Source: Mantamonas sphyraenae (lineage: Eukaryota; CRuMs; Mantamonadidae). From it: DNA of 64,000 nucleotides. How positions within the stretch are numbered: position 1 is the stretch's first letter; each line of letters starts with the position of its first letter. The translations under genes and the position numbers were made by a program. Shown here piece by piece: positions 24,329-37,300 of this stretch. A model generated the notes under the pieces. The model was not told the DNA's origin. It saw only the letters and a list, made by a program, of their open reading frames with translations, and did no database searches. Location of the stretch: assembly GCA_026936335.1 (NCBI GenBank), contig JAPMXV010000056.1, forward strand, positions 310,001 through 374,000, written 5' to 3'.

Positions 24329-27225
24329 ATGGAGCAAGAGAGCAACAACGGCGGCGAGGACGTGATGGCCATCTCCCTGCATACCAGCAGGGTGTCTGCG
24401 CCCTCTCCCGAAACAGCCAAGCAGCTGCAGGAGGAGATGCACAATGTAGCTGTGGAAGCTGGCAAAACACTGGCCGCCTCTGCCAAGCACACGCCGCACA
24501 CGCAGGACACAGAACAGGCACAGGCACACGTGTCTGCCCCACACAGTACAGATGAGAAGGAACAGGAGATGGATACAGCCAAAGAACAGAAGCAGGAAAC
24601 CGCTCAGGAATCCTCGCGTGCAAACGCAAATAGCGGCGGCCTCGACGCGTACAACCCCACAGGTCTGACCTATCGCCAACAGTTGGCGCTCATCAAACGC
24701 ATGGAAGAAGGTATGCACGAGGACACAGGACGCGTGTCAAGGCCATTTGCGAGCGGACGAGCAAGGGAGGCTGCGCCGCGGGCTTTTGGCGCCCTTTTTT
24801 TTTTTGGCGGGGTGATTTCGCTGACGTACAAACGGGGGACGGGTGTGCGACACAGATGCGACGATGAGCGAGGAGCAGCTGCAGGCGGAGATCAAGAGCC
24901 AGGTACTGCGCAGTAGCGGTGGACAACGGTGGAGAGTGACGACAGCATGGAGGAGGAGAGCGAGGAGGAGAGCCGACGCAGACGACGAGCAGGGAAAAAA
25001 CGCGCCAAAACACAGAACGAGGGAGAACGAGGCGGACGACGCAGCACCGCCGCAGAAATGGCAGCCAAGGTGGGCAAGCCCAAGTACCAGGCCAAAGGGG
25101 TCATCCAGAAGGACGGGGTATGGTACTTGCAGGTGGGAGCACGGCTGATCGAACTTCCGCAGTACGAGACGTGGAGCAACGCCAAGAGCAAGGCTCTGGA
25201 CTGCATCACCAGCAACCCCAACGCGTTCTTCTACCGACACACCACCGACAGCCAGCTGACGGGCAAGTGGACGGTGGAGGAGATGCACTACTTCATCGAA
25301 CTGCTGCAAACGAATCCGCCAGACAACCATTGGGGCCTGTTTGCCATGAATGTGCCGGGCCGTGTGGGCTACCAATGCCGTAACTTTTACCATCAGCTCC
25401 TGTCGCAGGGAGTGCTTCAGGATCCGGACTACCTGGACGACAACGGGCAATACATTGCCAAGAAGCGACGGGATCGCCCCAAGAACGCGCCGCACAAGAT
25501 TGTGGTGACGGACAAGGCTATGGAGATTGCACGCGAGGTGGAGTCCAAGCCAGCTGCAGAGCGAAAGCGCCTGGAGGAGGATCTGCAACGTCGCATTCGC
25601 ACAAAGCAGGCGTTCTGGAAGTCATTGTTTGCCAGCGACAAGGACGAGGAGGAAGAGGAGACACATGCGCAGGAGGAGAAGGGCAAGGCAAAACAGCAAG
25701 AGGTGATTGTGATTGGACGTGCAGCACGCCAGCGACGCAGACATCATTCCACAGACGGGGAACGGCGATCAAGCAGCAGCAGCAGCAACAGCAACAACAA
25801 CAAGGAAGGGAAGGGATCACGGCGCAGCTCACGACGCACACGCTCACGGCGCAGCAGCATGGATGAGCAAGAGGACGAGGAGGACGAGGACGAGGACGAG
25901 GATGCGCTGACAGAGACAGAGGATGAGATGGCGATGGAGAGTGTGGGTCGTCGACGCGGACGACGTTCCATGACCGTGGCCAGCGAAGGCGAGGATGAGG
26001 AAGAGGAAGACAAAGACGAGGACAACGATGAACAGATGATGACGACGACGGCCCAGGAGAGCGCTAGCAGGACAGATGAGAAGGTGCCCGTTCCCGTCAT
26101 GCATGAGGTTGAAATGGAGACGGTCGCCGCCCCTCGCGGGCAAAAGCAGCCGAACAAGCAGAAGCAGGGCAAGCAGAGCAAGCAGGGAGGCAAGAAGAAG
26201 CAACAGAAAGAGAAGAAGGCCAAGGGTAGTCCCAGCAACAGCGGCAGGAAGCGAAAGGAGACGCATCAGGAGGAAGTGGAGACACTGGATGCGTCGTCCG
26301 TGTCAAGGCAACAGGGAGAGACGACGAACGACGACAGGATGGCGGTGGCACACAGTGTAGAGTCAGCACACAAGAAGCAGCGTGTGGGGCGCAACAACAA
26401 CAGCAACAGCAAGGCAAAGCTGGCTCGAGAAGAGAAGGACTCTGGGATGTTCGAGTTGGCCAACCTGTCTGAGGAGAACAGCCAGGTGACGATTCCGGTG
26501 CCTGTGGTGGCAGAGGTGGCCAGCAAGCCGATGAGCAGCGGCACTCGTCCGGTCAAGTTTGCACGCATCCGGGGTGTGGACAGCCCTCCGCGAGACCGCA
26601 ACGGTATGGTGGTGGAGGTGGAAGCACGAACACCGAGCAATCTTGGATCGCATGCTCTGTTCCACAGCCACGATACGGTGGCCACAACCGTGCCTGCAGT
26701 GTCAAGAAGCAGCAGCAGCAGCAGCAGCAGCAGGCGAGGCCGTCACTGCAGGCCACACAGGCAGTGGAAAACCTGCAGGCGGCACAGGGTAAGGACAGGG
26801 CATACCTGGAGGCACAGTACGAGATGCGATGCCAGCGATTGTTGAGCATGTTTGAGAGCGAGATGCAACGCGAAGCGGCGATGGAGGGTCTGCAAACAAG
26901 CAAGCAGAGCCATGCAGAGAAGCAGAGCAAGTGGCAAAGCAAGATGGCGCCGTTTAGTGCGCTGGTGATGGCAGCGCAGTCTTTTGACCCTCGTCCGCAG
27001 ATATCCGAGTCGGTGGAGCTGAAGCTGCGTCGCAAGTTCCACGACCTTGTGCACGAGCTCATGTACCGCTTCAACGACGAGGTGGACACTGTATACGCCA
27101 TGCACAAGCAGCAGATGCAGCTTGTCTTTCGCCAGTATGGCGTCACGCTGCCCGTCGACGGGTACGTCACACGCCTTGCCCTGACGCTGCCCGAGGCGCT
27201 TGCCAGCGTGTTGGAGGGAGCGTGA
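24329..27225 (+). CDS. Myb/SANT-like nuclear protein, acidic and basic low-complexity (frame uncertain at two points)
   Basis: Exon 1 (24329-24710) and exon 2 (24856-24902) join in phase. The main coding block runs from about 24935 to 27225. A Myb/SANT-like module lies near 25240-25420: GKWTVEEMHYFIELLQTNPP then WGLFAMNVPGRVGYQCRNFY, the pattern of a Myb-like family also seen in algae and oomycetes. Downstream are DEAH-free acidic blocks alternating with Lys/Arg-rich, poly-Ser and Gln-rich segments, suggesting a chromatin or transcription factor. The C-terminal 150 residues form a helical region (FDPRPQISESVELKLRRKF). Two joins are problematic: between 24902 and 24935 only a 32-nt intron would restore the frame, and near the CAG repeat at 26705-26735 the frame changes with no usable splice pair. 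Function is not established. Confidence 0.6.
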
Positions 27226-27311
27226 GTGTCATGAAACGAAAAATGAACGGCAAAACCGCCATAACATCAACAACAACAACAACAAAGTGGGGATGCATTG
27301 ACATGGATGGA

Positions 27312-29476
27312 TCACAGTGAAATGCTGCCCTGGCGAAAGTCGTTCTTGCCGATGAGACAGTTGACGAGGACGGGCACGCCGTTGCGAGCACACTCCTTGG
27401 CACGTGCGAGGGCGTCGGGCAGTTCGTCCTCACTGGTGACCAGGATGCCCTCTGCGCCAAAGCCCTTGACGACCTCGTGATAGGGCACAAAGCCGAGTTG
27501 GGTGGCGACGTCGTCCTCAAAGATTCGGATCTGGTCGCGGTACATCTGCTGCCAGCAGCCATCGTTGCCAACGAGGGCAATGATGGGCAACTTGTGGCGC
27601 ACGTAGGTGTCAAACTCGGCAATGGTGTAGCCGCAGGAGCCGTCGCCATAGACAATCCACACCTCGCTGTCGGGCTTGATGAGCTTGGTGGCCATGGCAA
27701 AGCCAGCACCCACACCCAGGGTGCCAAACGTGCCCGGGTCCAACCAGGAGAGCGGGGCACGGGGACGGGTGAAGTAGGCAGCGGTGGCAACAAAGTCACC
27801 GCCATCGCCAATCATGATGCTGTTGTCGTCCAGGGCCTGGTCCAGGGCAAGGCACACGTTGACTGGGTTCATGTACTCCTCGGTGGGCTGCGTGGCAAAG
27901 GCCTCCAGGTTGGCCTTGTACTTGTCGGTCTCGCGTGTGTGGCACGTGTCCACCCACTGCTCCCAACTCTTGCGATTGGGCTTCTTGGATCCCTTGGCCA
28001 GGCTGGCCTGGACGTCGACAATAAACTGGCCCGGATCACACAGGACACCCAGGGTCGGGGCGCGGTTGTTGGACAGATCGTGGCTGGAGCGGTTGGCACT
28101 GATGACGGCCGTCTTGGACGGGATGCTGTAGCCATACTTCATGCGGAAGTCCAAGGGCACACCGGCCAGGATGACCAGATCGGACTCCTTGAGGGCCTTG
28201 CTGCGGTTGAGACGGAACTGGCAGGGATGGTTCTCACCCAGCAGACCACGTGCCATGCTGGACAGCCACACGGGGATGCCCAGGGCATCGATGGCAGCCA
28301 CGAGACGATCGATGTTGGAAGGCACAAGGAGGGCCTGGGAACTGACAATGAGCATGGGCTTGGAGGCACGTGCAAGCATGGCAGCAGCACGCTGGACACT
28401 GCTGCGAGGGGGTTGCATGGGATCGACGGGAAGGGGTCGAGGCACACGCACCATGTCGGGCACCGTGGCAAACTGGTTGTCCATGTGATAGTCGGCATAG
28501 GTGGCAATGACCCTGCTGGTGAGGCTCTTGCCCTTGCCCAGCATGGAGAGCAGTTCACTGCGCACCTGCTTCTCCTCGTAGAGGACATCCAAAGGGAATT
28601 CGACAAAGACCGGACCCGGGGTGCCCTCCTGGGCCATGTAGAAGGCTTGTTCCAGGGTGGGCACAATGTCGCGGATGGTGGACACTGTGGCAGTGTACTT
28701 GACAATGGGGGCAAAAAGGGAGATTTGGTCGATGTCCTGCAGTGCACCACGTCCCTTGAGCAGAGTGGGTGCACAGCCACCCATCAGCACCACCGGTGAC
28801 TGGGCCATCTGTGCGTTCTTCACGGCTGTGATGGTGTTGGTCAAGCCGGGGCCTGCGGTGACAATTGCTGCGCCTGCCTTTCCCGTCAAACGGGCCGAGG
28901 CATCGGCCGCAAAGACCGTGTTCACCTCGTGGCGCACATCCACCACTGCATGACACGCAAGAGAGCGGAACGAGGGGGGAAAGGGGGGGAAGGGGGGAGG
29001 GCACAGGATCAGCACAGGCGGTGAGAAAGCGAGAGGCGGAGGAAGAGAAAACATGCGACCCAAAAACACGTGTGTGCGGCACGGTAACGAGACAAGAAGG
29101 AAGTGGTGGAGGAGGGGAAGGAGAGAGGGGGGAGGGGACAGGGGACAGGGGGGGCAGGGGATGGAGACATTCACGTACCGTTGATTCCCTTGGCCTTGGC
29201 GGCAACGAGGATGGGAGCAATGTGGCCACCGGTGAGGGTAAAGAGGTTGTCCACACCGTGGCTGACGAGGGCGTCCGCCACAAGCTGGCCACCGTATTCA
29301 AACTTGACAGCGTTGGTGCGCTTGTTGCTCTTGCCCATGAGCCAAAAGACAAACACATAACGGTCGTTGGCGGCATAGCGGACAAGCTTGGAGAGGTAGT
29401 ACAGCGCAGCTGCGGTCACGATGGCGTTGCGCAGCGACAAGTTGCTATGGAAGAGCGACGAAATAGAGTTGCCCAT
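27312..29476 (-). CDS. ILVBL: ILVBL/HACL2, thiamine-diphosphate-dependent 2-hydroxyacyl-CoA lyase-like
   Basis: ThDP enzyme of the acetolactate-synthase-like branch; the animal protein (HACL2) works in the ER, splitting 2-hydroxyacyl-CoAs. Exons 29179-29476 and 27312-28945, 643 residues, close to the human 632. An N-terminal hydrophobic segment (AIVTAAALYYLSKLV) fits the ER anchor. The catalytic glutamate is in VRHEVNTVFAADASARLTG; the ThDP/Mg motif is WIVYGDGSCGYTIAEFDTY with IALVGNDGCWQQ. The tail FRQGSISL matches the family's FREGSIS ending. It is more ILVBL-like than true acetolactate synthase, since the anchor and the ending are of ILVBL type. The 233-nt intron uses GTACGT. Confidence 0.9.
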
Positions 29477-29605
29477 TGTGTGTAGTGTGAAGGAAGTGGG
29501 GGGGGGGGGGGGGGAAGGAGGAGTGGGTGGGTGTGGATGTGGGTGTGGACGTGTGGTTGCACGTGCGCACCCCCTACCAATCCACACACACACACACACC
29601 CAACA
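29477..29605. promoter_or_regulatory. Divergent promoter region with a run of 17 G
   Basis: 129 bp between the ILVBL and capping protein beta starts. A G17 run lies at about 29498-29514 on the plus strand, followed by GGGTGGGTGTGG repeats. The plus strand could form a G-quadruplex. A CA tract lies just upstream of the capping protein ATG. Confidence 0.5.
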
Positions 29606-30717
29606 ATGAGCGACGAACAACTCGACTCTGCTCTGGATTTGATGCGCCGTCTGCCACCGCAGGATGTGGACGAGAACCTGGGCGGTCTGCTGGACCTGGT
29701 GCCGGATCTGACGGACGACCTGTTGGCCGCTGTGGACCAGCCCCTGCAGGTGGCTGTGGACTCGTCCGGCCGCGACTACCTGCTCTGTGACTACAACCGT
29801 GACGCAGACTCGTTCCGGTAGGTGCACACGTGGGCGCAAGGAGAGGCGAGGGGGAGGGCAAGGGCAAGCGAAAGAGGAGGCAGAAGCGAGAGAAAGAGAG
29901 AGAGAGAGGGTTGCGGCCAAGAGAAGCCCCCATTTTTCTCTTTTTCGTGAGAGCAAGTGCAGGAGAAGGAAGAGATGGCTGACACGGAAAGAGGGAATGG
30001 CACTCATGGGAATGTGTGCGTGTGTGTGTTCTGGCTCCAGATCGCCTTGGACCAACGAGTACGACCCGCCGCTGGAGGACGGAGCTGCTCCGACTGACGA
30101 GCTGCGAGAGCTGGAGGTGCAGCTGAACGACGCGTTCAACGCGTACCGTGAGCTGTACTACGACGGTGGCATCTCGTCGGTGTACCTGTGGGACACAGAC
30201 GATGGATTTGCAGGATGCATCCTGATCAAGAAGTGTATGTGGCGTGCGAGGGAGGCGGGCAGGCGTTTTTTTTGCACGGGGAGAGGGAAAAACGTGGACG
30301 TGGATTGAGAACGGGGGAGCTGACACGCCATCACACACAGCCGCTGGCGTGGGCAACTGGGACTCGATCCATGTGATTGAGGTGGAGGACAACGGCAGCA
30401 CGGCCAACTACCGTCTGACGTCGACGGTGATGCTGTTTATGAAGAGCGAGCTGAGCAAGGGTGGCGACTGCAACCTGAGCGGCTCCATGACGCGGCTGGC
30501 AACCAACGAGGGCCAGGGCGTGAGCAGCTCGACGCCGCACATTGTCAACATCGGCAAGATGGTGGAGGACATGGAGATTAAGATGCGCAACACGCTGCAG
30601 TCGGTGTACTTTGAGCGCACCTTTGACATTGTCTACGAGCTGCGTTCGTACGAGCACTCTTCAGAGACCAAGCGACGCAAGGATCTGTCCAGCAAGGTGG
30701 CTGCCAACCTGGGATAA
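29606..30717 (+). CDS. CAPZB: F-actin-capping protein subunit beta
   Basis: Half of the alpha/beta heterodimer that caps actin barbed ends. Three exons, 29606-29817, 30041-30234 and 30341-30717, give 260 residues, close to the human 272-277. The sequence follows the family from the first residue: [84 protein letters not shown] and [17 protein letters not shown]. Donors are GTAGGT and GTATGT. The C-terminal tentacle ([20 protein letters not shown]) is shorter than in animals but present. Conserved across the length, with no anomalies. Confidence 0.98.
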
Positions 30718-30876
30718 GCACACACTCACTTGAGTGCTCGCACACACAATGCACATGCGCAGCTGGGATGGTTTTCTGGAGGGGGGGGCGACGTCACAAA
30801 GAAATGGAAGTGGAACCCGCTGCATTGTTGCCCATTGTTGCATGTGTGTGTTGGAGAGAGAGAAGGGAATGGATGG

Positions 30877-31611
30877 TCATGAACTGTTGTTGCTGTTGTC
30901 GGTGGTGGTGGTGGTGGTGGTGTCTGCTTGGGATGGTTCAGCAGGGATGCCCTGTTCGGAAGGAGGCGACTGCTCAGAGTCCACCTTTCCGTCTTCCTCT
31001 GTGCTGTTGCTGCCCTTGCCCTGGTCTGGATTGCGGCTCCATGCCCAATGGTTAAACTGTTGGGTGTACAACGTGCGTGCATACGCCGCCTGGAGCAGTT
31101 CCGTGCGGAAGCGCTCCTTTTGCAGCATGTCCAGCATGAGAAGACACTGCGGATACACAATGTACCGTGCATACTGCGGCTGTTTCCAGTAGCACAGGTA
31201 ACGCAGGTAGTTGATCATCCGTGGGTCCTGCAACAGCTTGTTGACGGCGAGATCTGGGACGGCGTGCGCATTGGGATTGGAGGTCAGCGCAGCGAGGGGA
31301 AAAAACCCGGCACGTGCAAGCGTCCCACATCAGTCGGGTGGGAATTCAGTGCACGCGTGTGGAAACCCACAATGAAGATAGTCTGTGTTGGCCAGACACT
31401 GTACAAACTCCAGTTCGGCCTGGAAGCGACGGCGTTGTTGTTCGTTGTCCAGCTGCACGGAACGGACAACATACTGGGTGCCTGTGTCCTGTGAATGGCC
31501 CAGTGAAGAGGAGGAGGAAGAAGAGGCAGAGTGTGGTGCAGTGGCATCGTCTGCAGGAGTGGTGGTGTCACCGTGTACAGGCTCAGCATCCATGCCGTCC
31601 TCCACCTCCAT
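30877..31611 (-). CDS. MED31: Mediator subunit MED31 (SOH1)
   Basis: Small Mediator subunit linking the middle and head modules. Exons 31371-31611 and 30877-31253, phase-consistent, 205 residues. The core is unmistakable: RRRFQAELEFVQCLANTDYL, then across the splice site HYLAVNKLLQDPRMINYLRY, followed by LCYWKQPQYARYIVYPQCL and MLDMLQKERFRTEL. The core is about 100 residues; an N-terminal acidic Ser-rich segment of about 60 residues and a Thr/Asn-rich tail are lineage-specific. The start at 31611 lies only 42 bp from the katanin start on the other strand. Confidence 0.95.
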
Positions 31612-31653
31612 CACCCCCAAGACAAACACCGGGTGTGGGTTGATTTGGGCGCA
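31612..31653. promoter_or_regulatory. 42-bp divergent gap, MED31 / katanin p80
   Basis: Shortest start-to-start distance in the window. It must hold both 5' UTRs, or transcripts start inside the opposite coding region. Contains nothing recognisable. Confidence 0.4.
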
Positions 31654-33609
31654 ATGTCGGGCAAGCGGGCACATTCCATCCAGGAGTTTGCGGCACACAC
31701 AGAAAAGATCAACTGTCTGAGCATTGGCAGGCGCAGCGGACGTGTCATGGTCACCGGTGGCGACGACAAGATGGTGAACATCTTTGCCGTCGGCAAAACC
31801 ACGGCCATCATGGTGGGTTGGCTGCAGGAATAGCCACAAGCAACGTGATGGATGGTGTTGGCCCTGGTATGACTGACCCCATGGATCCATCCACAGAGTC
31901 TGAGCGGCCATTCGAGCGCGGTGGAATGCGTTTCTTTCGACGCGGCCGAGGAGGTCGTGGTGGCCGGCTCTTCCTCAGGCACACTCAAGATGTGGGACCT
32001 GGAACAGGCCAAAGGTGCGTTTGTTTTCTGTTGCAACAACATCATGCAACACGCAGAACCACTGACAACCACGTATGCCGTGCGGCGTTCTCCCCCAAAA
32101 ATCCCCTGAACCCTTCTTCGGCTCCCACCCAACACGGGCCCAGTGGTGCGTACGCTGACGGGCCACAAGGCCAATGCCCTCAGTGTGGACTTTCACCCCT
32201 ACGGCGAGTTCTTTGCATCGGGTTCACTGGATACAAACGTCAAAGTGTGGGATATTCGACGCAAAAGGTGGGTTTGGCGCCAAATTTGGGCGCGAGCGAG
32301 ACCCGGTGCTGCGGGCGATGGGCTGACAACCGGTGACACAGCTGCATCCAAACATACCGGGGCCACGAAGAGGGAGTGCGTGCGCTGACGTTCTCGCCGG
32401 ATGGGCGCTGGCTGGTGTCTGGATGCGACGACGGCACAGCACGGCTATGGGATCTGACGGCGGGCAAGCAGCTGTTCTCGTTTGAGCACGACGGGCCCGT
32501 GACCAGTCTGCAATTCCATCCCAACGAGTTTGTGCTTGCCACAGGCTCTGCAGACAAGACCGTCAAGTTCTGGGACTTGGAGGTATGGAAAGGGAGACAC
32601 TCGCGTTGTGGGGACGCTGAAGAGGGGAGGTGGGGGGAAATGAGCACGTGTGTGTGTGTGGGTGGGTGGAGTTGTTGACGCAACACACACACACACACAC
32701 GCACACGCACACACGCACACACTCACACGCTCAACACACGTGCACACACAGAACTTTGAGTTGATTTCGCAGACGAGCAAGGACACGACTGGAGTGCGGA
32801 CGATGGAGTTCAGCGAGGACGGAAGCTGCCTGCTGGCGGCCCATCAGGACTCGCTCAAGGTGTGGCAGGTGGAGCCAGCGGAGAATCTGGATTCGCTGAT
32901 GGTGCCCTGGAACAACATTGCGCAGCTGTCGATCACAGACAACAAGCTGTTGGGTTGTGCGTTCAACAACACGCTGGTGAGTGTGTGGCTGGTGAACCTG
33001 CAACGGGTGGCTCCGTTCTGCGACCTCAACAACACAACCACGCCTGTGTCGATCGTCTCATCGGATAAAGTGCAACGACGCGTGGACGAGGAGCGTCAGG
33101 CTGAAGAGGCACGTCGGGATCAGCTGCGTTCGCGGTACGAACCCAAACAGCAGCAGAAGCAACAGCAGCAGCAGGATGATACGAACGGAAGAGGACGAGG
33201 CAGGGGATGGGGACGATGAGGCAGAGGAAGCACAGACACAGGGTTCACACGGGAGTGGCAGTGGACAGAAGCGGGTGCAGACACGAACCACAGTGACGTC
33301 GACGAGTGGCGAGAGTGTGACGACAGGGAACGAAGGAGGAGGAGGAGGAGGAGGCAGCAGCAGCCATTCGATTGCAGTGGGTGATTCGCAGCCATTGGAT
33401 CAAGAGACACTGTCTGGGATCCGGCGGACGAGCGAAAGTGGTAAACAGCATGACCCATACAGGCTGTCGAACCGGAAAGAGCAGCGGTGGTGGTGACGAC
33501 GAGTTTGCCAACATGGACGAGGAGACGGCGTTTGGATTGAGGAACAAACGACGGGGTCAGGATGCAGTGGTGAACAAGCGAAACACAAGCAACGCGGGGA
33601 TCGGGGCAG

Positions 33610-33645
<36 letters not shown>

Positions 33646-34319
33646 ACAGCGACAGCAGCAGTGGGAACAGTGGAAACAGTGGAAGGACAGATGGGATTGT
33701 GTCGTTGGGTGACCAGCCGGTGGGATTGGATCCGGAGGAGTTTATGCCGAGTGTGGGGGGCAAGGCAGGCAAGAGCAAGACTGCAAGCGAGGAGAGCATC
33801 ATGGCAGAGGTGTTGGGAGACAACCTGGCCATCCAAGGAGTGGTGTCCAACAGGCTGACCAAGACCAAGGCTGTGTTGGGGCTGTGGAAACGGGGCGAAT
33901 CGAGGGAAGCGATGGCGGCGCTGGTCAAAGCCAACGACACGGCGGTGTTGAAGGATGTGATGGATGCACTGCTGAGCCAACAGGGAGGGTTTACACTGGA
34001 CATGGCAGTGGAGGTGTTGCCGCAGCTGCCTCAACTGCTCAACTCCACGTACGAAGACCAGATTGTGACGGGACTGGAGGCGACCATGGGACTGGTCAAG
34101 GCGTTTGGGGCATTGATTTCCAACACGCGTGCAGCTGCCAAGAAGAGTGTGGGTGTGGACCTGTCCATGGAGGAGAGGCTGGAAAAGTGCAACACGTGCT
34201 ACGAGGCCCTGGTGCTGATCTACAACCTCAGCAACAACCTGACCACAGCACAGGGCAAGGTGGGACCTGCAGCACGACAGACTGTGTCGCTGATGGAAAC
34301 CAGTGTGATTGAGCCATGA
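31654..34319 (+). CDS. KATNB1: Katanin p80 (KATNB1), WD40 regulatory subunit of microtubule-severing katanin
   Basis: Targets the p60 AAA ATPase to microtubules, centrosomes and basal bodies. Exons: 31654-31812, 31897-32014, 32144-32267, 32342-32582, 32752 to about 33134, and about 33485-34319. The WD40 blades begin [20 protein letters not shown] and continue [32 protein letters not shown] and [20 protein letters not shown]. The C-terminal con80 domain (p60 binding) is clear: [20 protein letters not shown] and [20 protein letters not shown]. The linker between blades and con80 passes through three reading frames. One intron (donor GTACGA at 33135, acceptor before 33485) would restore it, but this deletes an Asp/Glu-rich stretch that looks coding, so an indel error is also possible. 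Confidence 0.9.
32682..32750. repeat. CA/CG-rich microsatellite in katanin intron
   Basis: Interrupted (CA)n run that ends directly at the acceptor of the fifth exon, so the repeat itself supplies the pyrimidine-poor 3' splice context (ACACACAG). Confidence 0.8.
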
Positions 34320-34384
34320 GTGAATGAGGGGGAGGGGGGGGGGCCAGCGCAAATGGAAGCAAGGATTTTCGGAAAGAGACGACG

Positions 34385-37300
34385 ATGACAACGACGCGTT
34401 TTGTCATTGCGGTTGTGACCATCCTCGCCGTGAGCATGCTTGCCAGCGCAGATCTGTCTGCGGTGCGCAACGCCTACTTCCAGTCGTCGTCGGCAGCCGG
34501 TGCCGGCGGCGCAGTGAGCGTGCAGCCGGGCAAGAGCGCCTTCAGCGCGCTCCCCGGCTCCATTGGCGCCTTTCAGGCCCAGAACGGTGGCTTCCGCAAC
34601 ACGGCCGACGCCAAGGCGCCCGTGACCCTCGAGGCCACCGCACACGCTCTCTTCCTGAGTGCCCTGTATGGCCGCGCAAGCGAGGTAAGCTGCAAAGCGG
34701 GCGGGAGCCACGTGGCAAAATTTGTGAACCGTGGAGCCGGCGCTGTGACACGGACACTGACACCCTCCTCGCACCCTCCCAGCCCCACGTGCGCACCTAC
34801 GAGGCAGCCCGCTACCTGGCGTCGCTGCAGAACGGAGACTATGGGTACGGAAAGGCACGTGGACGTGCGTCGGACCTGACCTCGGTGTACCTGAGTCTGT
34901 TGGGCTTGTCGTACGTGGGCCAGCCGCCCAGCAACCCGGAAAAGGTGGCCGCGTTTGTCAACAACAACTTTGACAGCGAAAAGGGCATGTACCACAGCCT
35001 GGGCTACGACGTGTCCATCAAGGCATCGGCCCACGCCGTGCTGGCTCTGCAGCTGCTGCAGCAACAGCCCTCGTCGGCCATTGTCACCGGCTTGCATGCG
35101 ACCCTGGACGCCGCCGCCAAGAGCGACGGTTCCTTTGACTTTGACGATTCGTCGCTGAGCAAGGTGAGTGTGTGTGTGAAGCCTGTGTGGGAGTGTGTGC
35201 ACACGCGTGGCCGTCTGTGGGGCGTGCGGGGCGGGAAACGACGGAAGCCCCCACACGCGCCAGAGGGAAATCAGACATTGTCGCGCGGTTGGCGAAAGAC
35301 GTCGACAAACACCAAAAAGGCAGCAAGCTGACACCGAATGCGTGATGGAACAACGACATCGCCACACACACACCACCATGTGCACACAGGTGGCAGCCAT
35401 CCACTATGCTGTGACGGTTGCAGCAGGCAGCAAGTACACGCTGAAGGCAGCGCAGAACACAGCCGACCTGCTGGCCAGCGAACTGGACTCGGGCGTGCTG
35501 TCGCTCGTGGACACACAGCGTGCCATCGGTGCGCTCAAGACGCTCAAGGCCGAGTTTGGCGTGTCGGCTGAGTTTGACGTGGAGGCGTGCCTGGCACGCG
35601 TGCAGGCTGGCGTGAAGGATGTGGTGTCTGCCGGCACGGCGCATCTGGCCTTTGCCCAGATGCCCAACGACCTGTTTGCCAACAGCTTTGTGGCCAAGGC
35701 GTCGTACGAGGTGCTGGACGCCCAGGCGGTGCAGTCGCACATCCCAGAGGGCACTCAGGTGAAGCCCGTGCTGCGTGTGAGCAACCAGGACGGATTGGCC
35801 CACGAGAACCTTGCCGTGAGCCTGCGTCTCAACGACGCCGACCCGGCCAAGCTGGCCTGGGACAAGAGCAGCCGTGGCTACCAGCATGGCGAGTTTATCG
35901 ACACCAAGCGTCGTCTGGGCAAGGCCGACTTTGCCTACAGCATGGCCTACGAGGTGGCAGGGCTGGGCAAGGTGGAGTTGTCGCTGTTGGATGCAAAGAC
36001 CATTGGGTATGGAGTGGAGGTGAATGCGGAGGCCACCCTGAACGGACGCCGCGTGGAGGAGGGAGAGGCAGTGAGCATGGGCACGGAGTTTGACTTTGCC
36101 CTGACGCTGAGCAACAAGGACGAGAGCAACATCCGCTCGGGTGACTTTAAGGTGCACTTTGCCGTGTTGGATGCATCGGACGTGGTGGTGCACGAGGAAA
36201 CCAAGGCGGCGGGAGGCGAGATTGCCTTTGGCTGGACGCTGGCCGCCGAGGTGAACATGCCCTCGGGAGCCGTCAAGTTCCGCTTCCAGGTCTCCAACGC
36301 AGGCGTGGGCGTGCACACGACGGTGGTCAAGAGCTACGCATTCACCGTGCCCATGGTGGCCTCGCAGATTGTGTTTACGGGCTTCTCGCGCAACGACGCA
36401 GCCGAGTACAAGCTGGGCGAGACGGTGCAGGTGTCGATGGTGCCTGCGTCGACGCCGGACCTGCGCTCACTCAACGCATTTGGCGTGGAGAGCATGGAGG
36501 CACGCACGTTTGTGATGGACGTCAAGACGGTGGGTGGCTACCTGTTGGCGAGCAGCAAGGGCGTGGGCAGCGGCGACCAGGAGGGACACGCCAAGTACAC
36601 GTTTGACATGGAGATTGCATCGAGTTTGGACATGGTGGGCACCAGCATGATCAGCTTCCGCTACGAGACGGCGGAGGGTGAGAGTGTGGAGCTGCAGTCG
36701 TACGACTCGTTCTACGGCGAGCTGTTTGAAGACACCAGCTCGCTCAACTTTACGGTGGAGGCGTCGCTGGTGGTGGACGAGGTGACCAAGGAGCCGCAGA
36801 GCAGCAGTGTGGTGTACGGCACGGAGCTGGAATTTGGCTTTGGCGTGAAGGACACCAAGAGCGGCGTGGCGGTGAAGAACGGCAAGAGTGGACGCGTGGA
36901 GATTGCACTGCAGTACGCCATGCAGAACGGCAAGCTGTTTACGAGCATGAGCAAGGCGGCTGTGGAGGAGCGCACGGGCGGATTTGCAGCCACGTGGGTG
37001 GTGGATCCCAACGCAGTGCGCGGCAAGGCGGTGCTGTCGGTGCTGGCCAAGAACGCGGACGGCGTGTTGCTGCCCCTGACACGCAAGGGCAGCAACAAGG
37101 CGGTGTCGTATGCTGTGGAGATTGGCGGCGACATCGACGTGCAGTCGCAGTCGTACTCGACGTCGACGCAGGAGTCGCGCGAGACTGTGTTTGCTGTGGA
37201 GTTTGACCTGTTCTGCAAGGGCCAGAAGCTGCGTGACGCGCAGCTGGTGGTGGACGTGGTGCTGGACAACGGTGGCGCCCAGGGCGAGGCTGTGGTCCAG

